This document shows, one piece after another, positions 6,909-11,071 of a DNA stretch of 11,071 bases. A program made the translations under genes and the position numbers. The notes under the pieces are model-generated. The model saw only the letters and a program-made list of their open reading frames with translations. It did not search any database and was not told the origin of the DNA. Position 1 is the first letter of the stretch. Each line of letters opens with the position of its first letter. Origin of the DNA: Propionibacteriaceae bacterium (GTDB taxonomy: Bacteria > Actinomycetota > Actinomycetes > Propionibacteriales > Propionibacteriaceae); assembly GCA_031287505.1 (NCBI GenBank), contig JAITSW010000085.1, positions 1-11,071 on the forward strand. The letters are read 5' to 3'.

Positions 6909-6927
6909 GTATAATCATATGACAATA
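6909..6927 (+). promoter_or_regulatory. Candidate GntR operator 1 (aldolase/gntR intergenic)
   Basis: GTATAATCATATGACAATA is a partial dyad centred on CATATG (7 of 9 half-site positions match). It matches the minus strand of 8762-8780 at 16 of 19 positions, in front of the other gene likely to belong to this regulon. It covers a perfect TATAAT -10-like hexamer (6910-6915) reading towards gntR, which would fit autoregulation; I found no good -35 for it. The length and dyad fit FadR-subfamily sites, but the binding protein is inferred. Confidence 0.6.
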
Positions 6928-6938
6928 TGCTTATATTG
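6923..6938. repeat. Short inverted repeat CAATAT-gctt-ATATTG
   Basis: CAATAT (6923-6928) and ATATTG (6933-6938) are perfect inverted 6-bp arms with a 4-nt spacer. They overlap the last bases of candidate operator 1 in the divergent aldolase/gntR promoter region. It could be a second, lower-affinity regulator site. In an AT-rich promoter, chance is a real alternative. Confidence 0.35.
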
Positions 6939-6971
6939 GGAATTACTCGCCGCAGAAATGGGAAGGTGTAG

Positions 6972-7694
6972 ATGCCAAGTCTGAGAGAAAAACCTCGTCG
7001 GCTGCCCGAGTTGGTCGCCGACCACATCGAGTCTATGGTTTTTTCTGAAGAGTTGAGTGCTGGAGACCAGCTGCCCACCGAGGCTCAACTTGTGGAAGAT
7101 TTCGACGTCTCCCGCACAGTGGTGCGCGAAGCGGCGCGGATTTTAGAGCAGCGCGGGCTTGTGCAGATTCGCCCCGGCTCGGGCATGGTGGTGGCTAAGG
7201 TCGATTCGGCGCCAGTTGCGCGGCACTATGCCCTGTTGATGCGTGCCAACCCGAGCACTTGGGCTGAATTGATGGAAGTGCGGCTATTATTCGAGACGCA
7301 GATTACCGGGTTGGCGGCCTTGAACCGCAGTGTGGAAGACCTGCAAGCCCTTGACGCCTCTTTGGAGTCTGCCCGCCAGCACATTGACGATTATGAAGTG
7401 GCCCTCCTTGAAGACGCCAACTTTCATTCCGTGGTTTCCCGTGCCTGCGGCAATTCGATTATGGCCACTTTGGTTGACCCGATTAATGAGTCGTTGGGGC
7501 AGATTTATCGCGCGCCGATGAAGTATCTCGCTAGCTTGCCCAGCACTATTCGGGAGCATCAAGCCATCGCAGATGCCATCCGAGCCGGGGACGAAGTCGC
7601 TGCCCGCGCCGCCTCAACGGCCCACCTGCAGCGCATCCGCGCTAGTTTCGCAGATTTGATTGCGGATGGCGACCACGCCGAAGCTGCGAATTAG
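6972..7694 (+). CDS. GntR-family transcriptional regulator, FadR subfamily (FCD domain)
   Basis: A 240-residue one-component regulator. The N-terminal winged helix-turn-helix (about 8-75) shows the GntR signature: GDQLPTEAQLVEDFDVSRTVVREAARILEQRGLVQIRPGSGMVV. The C-terminal FCD domain (about 95-230) keeps the four metal-ligand positions of the family: D148 and H152 (EDANFH), H196 (REHQAI) and H218 (TAHLQ). FCD domains often bind a metal plus an organic or sugar acid, and the effector here is probably an intermediate of the adjacent pathway. The ATG at 6972 follows GGAAGG (6961-6966) by five nt. The gene is divergent from the aldolase operon and converges on the dehydrogenase with a 4-bp overlap (TTAG, 7691-7694). 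Matching candidate operators lie upstream of it and of the dehydrogenase, suggesting local and self regulation. Confidence 0.92.
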   Translation: MPSLREKPRRLPELVADHIESMVFSEELSAGDQLPTEAQLVEDFDVSRTVVREAARILEQRGLVQIRPGSGMVVAKVDSAPVARHYALLMRANPSTWAELMEVRLLFETQITGLAALNRSVEDLQALDASLESARQHIDDYEVALLEDANFHSVVSRACGNSIMATLVDPINESLGQIYRAPMKYLASLPSTIREHQAIADAIRAGDEVAARAASTAHLQRIRASFADLIADGDHAEAAN

Positions 7695-8734
7695 ACATCG
7701 TAAAACTTGGATGCCGCCGCCAACGCCGCTTCTTTGCTGGGATGCGGAACGATCATCACCTTAGCGGTTTCCGGTTTGCGCGCCCGAATGAGTTCGATTG
7801 CCCCGGAGTATTCCGAGAGTGGGAAGGTGTCGGTGAGGAGTTTGCCAGGTTGTGTCGTCCCGGCGGAAATCAGCTCGATAACCTCTGGCCAGACGTTGGG
7901 GCTGCCCAGGGAGCCATAGAAATCCCAGTCGTTGGTGACCAATTCGTCAATCGGAATCTGGATGGTTTCTTTGCCGGTAAAGCTGACCGAAGAAATCCGT
8001 CCCCGGGGATTCAGATGCTTGAAGGCTGCGGCAAACCCCTTCTCGGTGCCGGCCGTGTCAAAGATATAGTCAACCTTCTCGCTATCGCCGATTGGGCGGG
8101 CGCCGAGTTCTTCCAGGCGGCCACAACTTGCCGGGCGTGAAGCCCAAAAGACCACTTCGGCGTCCCAATCTGCCTGAGCGGCGCCGGTGGCCAAGTAGCC
8201 GATTGTTCCGCCACCGGTAATGAGGATCTTCTGTCCTTTTGGCATGTTCAGGCGCTGAATGCCCTTGTAGGCAATGCCGGTGGGCTCGACTAGCGCAAAA
8301 TCTTCAAGGGTGGCTGGCGAAGATGGGGGGATGAGATGGGTGGAGCGAGCCGGGAAAGCTAAAAACTCTGCGAGAGCGCCGCCTTGGCCAAAAAGCCCAG
8401 TTTCGCGGCGATTTGGGCATTGATGGTAGTTGCCAGAATCGCAAGCGGGACAATCCCAGCAGCCGATCGTGCATTCTCCCACCACCAAGTCACCCACGCT
8501 GAACGTTGAATCTCCGGCGTCGACGACAACTCCTACCCATTCGTGCCCGGGGGTGAAAGGCCAGGTGGCTATGCCATTGCGTAGATAGACCATGGTGCCG
8601 TCTAATAATTCCATATCGGTGGCGCAGATGCCGCAACGCAGAGGGGCGATAATCAACTGCCCTGAGCGTGGCCGGGGTGCGTCAAACTCCTCGAAAACAT
8701 ATGAGCCTGATCCGGTAATGCTAATTCGCTTCAT
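7691..8734 (-). CDS. Zinc-dependent medium-chain dehydrogenase (glucose dehydrogenase/sorbitol dehydrogenase-like)
   Basis: A 347-residue MDR-superfamily NAD(P)-dependent alcohol/sugar dehydrogenase. Catalytic zinc ligands are C34 (RCGICATD) and H64-E65 (PGHEWVG), with E150 in the LVEPTG motif. The structural zinc site is the C92-x2-C95-x2-C98-x7-C106 cluster. The Rossmann loop is TGGGTIG (173-179). The strand-2 segment WASRP carries Ser-Arg where NAD enzymes usually have an Asp, so NADP preference is possible. The ATG at 8734 is supported by a strong AAGGAGG (plus-strand 8741-8747), seven nt upstream. The 16 residues of the longer frame lie in the promoter. The gene is monocistronic, with a TATAAT -10 and a candidate regulator site immediately upstream. 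It may oxidise an aldose to a lactone or a polyol to a ketose; the substrate is unassigned. Confidence 0.9.
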   Translation of the reverse strand: MKRISITGSGSYVFEEFDAPRPRSGQLIIAPLRCGICATDMELLDGTMVYLRNGIATWPFTPGHEWVGVVVDAGDSTFSVGDLVVGECTIGCWDCPACDSGNYHQCPNRRETGLFGQGGALAEFLAFPARSTHLIPPSSPATLEDFALVEPTGIAYKGIQRLNMPKGQKILITGGGTIGYLATGAAQADWDAEVVFWASRPASCGRLEELGARPIGDSEKVDYIFDTAGTEKGFAAAFKHLNPRGRISSVSFTGKETIQIPIDELVTNDWDFYGSLGSPNVWPEVIELISAGTTQPGKLLTDTFPLSEYSGAIELIRARKPETAKVMIVPHPSKEAALAAASKFYDV

Positions 8735-8759
8735 GTCTTGCCTCCTTGGGCGGCTCAGA

Positions 8760-8765
8760 ATTATA
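8760..8765 (-). promoter_or_regulatory. -10 hexamer of the dehydrogenase promoter
   Basis: A perfect TATAAT reads on the minus strand, about 12 bp upstream of the AAGGAGG ribosome site and 25 bp before the ATG of the dehydrogenase, implying a very short leader. No convincing -35 lies 16-18 bp upstream. The candidate regulator site overlaps this hexamer and fills the -35/-10 spacer. Confidence 0.6.
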
Positions 8766-8780
8766 GTCATATCATCATAC
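8762..8780 (-). promoter_or_regulatory. Candidate GntR operator 2 (dehydrogenase promoter)
   Basis: On the minus strand this reads GTATGATGATATGACTATA, matching operator 1 at 16 of 19 positions (shared core ATATGAC). It sits directly on the -10 region of the dehydrogenase promoter, a position suited to repression. Its recurrence only at the two promoters of the putative regulon is the main evidence. I did not find a third good copy in the window by eye. Confidence 0.6.
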
Positions 8781-8814
8781 AATTACCGGGAGAACTGGTC
8801 TACCGCTCTGCGGT

Positions 8815-9576
8815 TTAGTTGTCTAAGATGGCCACGACCGTGGCGATGCGTCCCGATTTCGCGCCATCTCGTCGAAACGAGTGAAGATTGGCGGCGCGAT
8901 AGGTGGATACCGGGAAGCTGGTGATGGTTTTGGCTGGCACTGAATTGCGAATGAGTTCGGCGCGGGCAATGGCCTTGAGGTCGGCTAGGCATTTGCCGGG
9001 CCGGGTGGGCTGAAAATGGGCGGGGCTAGCTGCCGGTAGGGCTAGCAGCGCCTCGCGCACTTCGTCGCCGACTTCGTAGTCAGCGGCATTGATCGAAGGG
9101 CCGATCCAGGCGCGCAGGCTATCCCTAGCCCGCAGAGGGGAAGCGCCGAGCATTTCGGTGGCGGTCTTTTCAATTATTCCAGCAGCCAAGCCCTTCCAGC
9201 CGGCATGCGCCAAGGCAACCTGGCGGGTGTCAACGTCCGCTATCACGATGGGCAAACAGTCTCCGGTGGGCAACGCGGCCGCGTTGCCGGGGGTGGTAAC
9301 GATGAAGGCATCGCAGAGCGCAACATCCTCGGAGTTGGTGGCAGGCACCGGGACTCGCTCGACAACCGTTCCGTGATTGGAGTAAATCCAAGTCAATTCG
9401 ATGGGTTTAAGAGCCTTGCCGAGCAGTTTTCGCGCAGCGTTGGAACCCACGCCGGCAAAGGTGTGCCCGGTACCGCCGGTTGCGGCCAGCGTCGTAAAGA
9501 CATCCAGCCACTCAAGATCGCCCCAATCAGGCCGAACGACGTCGAATGGCAGCTCGGCGTGTATTCCAGACGGCAT
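8815..9576 (-). CDS. pgeF: PgeF/YfiH-family (LACC1-type) purine nucleoside phosphorylase / polyphenol oxidase-like protein
   Basis: A 253-residue cytoplasmic protein of the YfiH/DUF152 family. Its members were long called laccase-like; LACC1 and bacterial relatives have purine nucleoside phosphorylase and adenosine deaminase activities, and E. coli YfiH/PgeF is linked to peptidoglycan fidelity. The zinc-site residues are present: H68 (YSNHG, in place of QVHG), C107 (PTGDCLPIV) and H124 (LAHAGWKG). Other family blocks are AWIGPSI (156-162), YEVGDEV and the terminal HSFRRDG...GRIA (232-245). The usual Ala in ADC is Gly (GDC). The ATG at 9576 follows GGAGG by seven nt. In many actinobacteria this family sits near ftsZ. 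Here it is divergent from an asparaginase, so the neighbourhood gives little functional help. Confidence 0.85.
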   Translation of the reverse strand: MPSGIHAELPFDVVRPDWGDLEWLDVFTTLAATGGTGHTFAGVGSNAARKLLGKALKPIELTWIYSNHGTVVERVPVPATNSEDVALCDAFIVTTPGNAAALPTGDCLPIVIADVDTRQVALAHAGWKGLAAGIIEKTATEMLGASPLRARDSLRAWIGPSINAADYEVGDEVREALLALPAASPAHFQPTRPGKCLADLKAIARAELIRNSVPAKTITSFPVSTYRAANLHSFRRDGAKSGRIATVVAILDN

Positions 9577-9684
9577 CTGTTGCCTCCATTTGCGGTTTCA
9601 AGAAAGGGTTGCCAAATCGAGATGGTAGCCCGCGACTACATCCACCCTATGCGATCGGTGTCTAATAATCTCCTGTGCGAATTG

Positions 9685-9698
9685 CGCAAACGTTTGCG
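9685..9698. promoter_or_regulatory. Perfect 14-bp palindrome, LacI/GalR-family operator type
   Basis: CGCAAACGTTTGCG is a perfect palindrome with the central CG step and GCAAAC half-sites typical of LacI/GalR-family operators, and is close to the E. coli PurR box. It lies 64 bp upstream of the asparaginase ATG and overlaps the candidate -35 TTGCGT (9694-9699). A TACTTT -10 candidate (9717-9722) follows at 17 bp spacing. On the other strand it also overlaps a possible -35 for pgeF. No LacI-type regulator is encoded in the window. Confidence 0.6.
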
Positions 9699-9761
9699 TT
9701 ATGTTTCGCTTCAGAGTACTTTGGCTCGTTGACAGGTAGGTGCGCAGCAGAGGGGAGCATA

Positions 9762-10790
9762 ATGGCACACATCGTCGTTGTTGGCACTGGAGGCACAATC
9801 GCCTCTCGGTCAGATCAAAAATGTGATGGCAAAGTCGCCGTTGACACGATCCAAACGCTGATAGACCCTGTGAAAAGCAGTCGGCTGCCACCGGGGGTGA
9901 CGATCACGGCGAAAGATGCCGGTTTGATGAATTCGTACAACCTCACACTGGGTAATATCCGCCACATCGGGGAGTTTGTCCGCCTGATATTGAAGGCCCA
10001 TGATGTGGACGGTGTCGTAGTGACCCATGGCACCGACACTTTGGAAGAGGTGGCGTTCTTCTGCGACCTGATTAGCGACGATCCCCGTCCGGTTGTCTTT
10101 ACCGGAGCGCAACGGTCCATCGACACCTTAGGCAGTGACGAGTCTGGAAATATAGCCGATGCCATTGCCGTGGCAGCAGCTCCTTCTTCGCGGGGACGGG
10201 GAGTTCTGGTTGCCTTTGGCGGGGAAGTCTTTGCCGCTCGCGGGCTTCGGAAGGTTGACACCTTCAATGCCCAGCCGTTTGCGCCAGTTGTCGGTGGGCC
10301 AATCGGCTTGGTCCACGACCGGTTTGTGCACTATTTCACGCGTCCCGAGGAATGGCATCGGGTGCCGATGGTAGACGAAAAATTTGATAGCCGGCGTATC
10401 GCCACCGTGATAAACCAGCCAGGTCTCTCCGATGGGGATTCCAACGTAGTCGCGGCGGTAGCCCGAGGCATCGACGGCTTAATAATTCTTGGCACAGGGG
10501 CGGGAAATACGAGTAAATCCATGCTCGGGGGGATCAAAGCGGCGATGACAGTGGGAATACCGGTTCTGTTGTCATCGCGCCTGCCCTTTGGGTACATCAC
10601 GCCGACCTACGGCAATGGGGGAGCTATTGACGCGGTGGCGTTGGGGGCGGTGCCGGTGTGGTCAGTGCCTTTTACGCAGGCTCGGCTGCTCTTGGCAACC
10701 CTGCTGAACAGAGATAAGCGAGAGCAGGTAGTTGCCGATTTGGCCCATTTTGACGGACGAGGGGGACGCTGGAGCCCTAGCAGGCTCTGA
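9762..10790 (+). CDS. L-asparaginase (asparaginase/glutaminase family), cytoplasmic
   Basis: Hydrolyses L-asparagine to aspartate and ammonia. The 342 residues carry the family's catalytic residues: T12 in GTGGTIAS (8-15), S58 in the LMNSYNLT substrate loop, T91-D92 in VVTHGTDTLEEVAFF (86-100) and K164 in ARGLRKVDTFNAQPFAP. VVFTGAQRS (111-119) and DESGNIADA are the next conserved blocks. No signal peptide is visible, so it is probably a cytoplasmic housekeeping type rather than a periplasmic or secreted type. The ATG at 9762 follows GGGGAG (9752-9757) by four nt. An upstream in-frame start at 9675 would run through the promoter region and is rejected. It is divergent from pgeF, with a LacI-type palindrome in the shared 185-bp intergenic region. 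A short hairpin (10771-10788) overlaps the stop but lacks a T-tract. Confidence 0.93.
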   Translation: MAHIVVVGTGGTIASRSDQKCDGKVAVDTIQTLIDPVKSSRLPPGVTITAKDAGLMNSYNLTLGNIRHIGEFVRLILKAHDVDGVVVTHGTDTLEEVAFFCDLISDDPRPVVFTGAQRSIDTLGSDESGNIADAIAVAAAPSSRGRGVLVAFGGEVFAARGLRKVDTFNAQPFAPVVGGPIGLVHDRFVHYFTRPEEWHRVPMVDEKFDSRRIATVINQPGLSDGDSNVVAAVARGIDGLIILGTGAGNTSKSMLGGIKAAMTVGIPVLLSSRLPFGYITPTYGNGGAIDAVALGAVPVWSVPFTQARLLLATLLNRDKREQVVADLAHFDGRGGRWSPSRL

Positions 10791-11071
10791 TCGCGCGAAA
10801 ACTTGACAAGGATTACCCGTGATGGCGGGGATGTGGAAGACCTGCCGGCAACCGTGACCGGGGAGCACCCGTGATGGCAGGGGCAACTAGGCCGGGTGCC
10901 TCCGCGTCGGATTTTGGCCTCGCGAAGGAAAACTCAGCTGATCTGGCGCGATCCCACGGCGGCCAGCCGTTGCGAAGCGTTCGTTCCAGAGCCATCGCGG
11001 CGCGGCTCCATCGGAGGCAGATTTGAGGGATTGCCAGTTCTGGTGGCCGCAATGGGTGGTGTAGACCCGAC
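10791..11071. other. No supported gene to the window edge; degenerate short direct repeats
   Basis: After the asparaginase I see no gene with recognisable homology. ACCCGTGATGGC(G/A)GGG occurs at 10815-10830 and 10867-10882 (15/16 identical, 52 bp apart), with a partial relative ACCGTGACCGGGGA at 10851-10864. A small ORF (ATG 10874 to TGA 11026, 50 residues, Arg/Ala-rich) and another + frame open from about 10896 through the edge both lack a clear ribosome site. An ATG at 11052 could begin a gene that runs off the window. No tRNA or rRNA signature was seen. Confidence 0.4.
10815..10882 (+). repeat. Pair of 16-bp direct repeats (ACCCGTGATGGCrGGG)
   Basis: Copies at 10815-10830 and 10867-10882 differ at one position. 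A shortened relative (ACCGTGACCGGGGA) lies between them at 10851-10864. The spacing is 52 bp, with no palindromic structure inside the units. They could be remnants of a local duplication or a leader with repeated ribosome-binding/start-like GTGATG motifs. Confidence 0.45.

Noticed and set aside
10771..10788. Hairpin GGAGCC...GGCTCT as an asparaginase terminator
   Set aside because: The stem is only 5-6 bp, lies within the coding end and is not followed by a T-tract.
10803..10808. Perfect TTGACA -35 hexamer after the asparaginase
   Set aside because: No -10-like sequence lies 16-18 bp downstream, and no supported gene follows at a suitable distance.
1..11071. CRISPR array, tRNA, rRNA, integrase, toxin-antitoxin or phage-defence system
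   Set aside because: No regularly spaced repeats, RNA signatures or recognisable defence or recombinase domains were found on either strand.

Overview
The window looks like chromosomal DNA from a moderately GC-rich actinobacterium (Actinomycetota). The main reason is the left-hand run obg ... nadD - rsfS - histidine phosphatase. That order matches the conserved actinobacterial obg-(proB-proA)-nadD-rsfS-gpgP neighbourhood. I cannot name a genus from sequence alone.

Left block (1-3524, all +). The window opens inside the last third of the GTPase gene obg. Two tandem paralogous 7-helix PQ-loop/SWEET-like membrane proteins follow, sitting where many actinobacteria have proBA. They are followed by nadD (NAD synthesis), rsfS (ribosomal silencing factor) and a GpgP-like phosphatase. 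The last four genes are joined by ATGA stop/start overlaps, so they are probably co-transcribed and translationally coupled. Just inside the nadD reading frame lies an 82-bp nested palindrome that looks like a REP/REPIN-type mobile palindrome and adds about 50 non-conserved residues to the N-terminus.

Middle block (3573-8734), a sugar-catabolism locus. A minus-strand operon encodes a DapA-superfamily aldolase, an FGGY sugar kinase and aldose 1-epimerase. A FadR-type GntR regulator is divergent from it, and a zinc-dependent medium-chain dehydrogenase converges on the regulator with a 4-bp overlap. A nearly identical 19-bp motif (16/19) occurs in the aldolase/gntR intergenic region and in the dehydrogenase promoter, so the regulator probably controls all five genes. 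The substrate cannot be read from the sequence. The enzyme set does not match a textbook pathway I recognise, and there is no dedicated transporter, dehydratase or lactonase in view.

Right block (8815-11071). A minus-strand PgeF/YfiH-type protein (LACC1 family) is divergent from a cytoplasmic asparaginase. The shared intergenic region carries a perfect 14-bp palindrome of LacI/GalR-family operator type. The last 281 bases hold short degenerate direct repeats and no gene I can support.

The most notable points are the tandem full-length bacterial SWEET-like genes inside a housekeeping operon, the palindromic element read through by nadD, and the two-site regulon that defines an unassigned sugar pathway.
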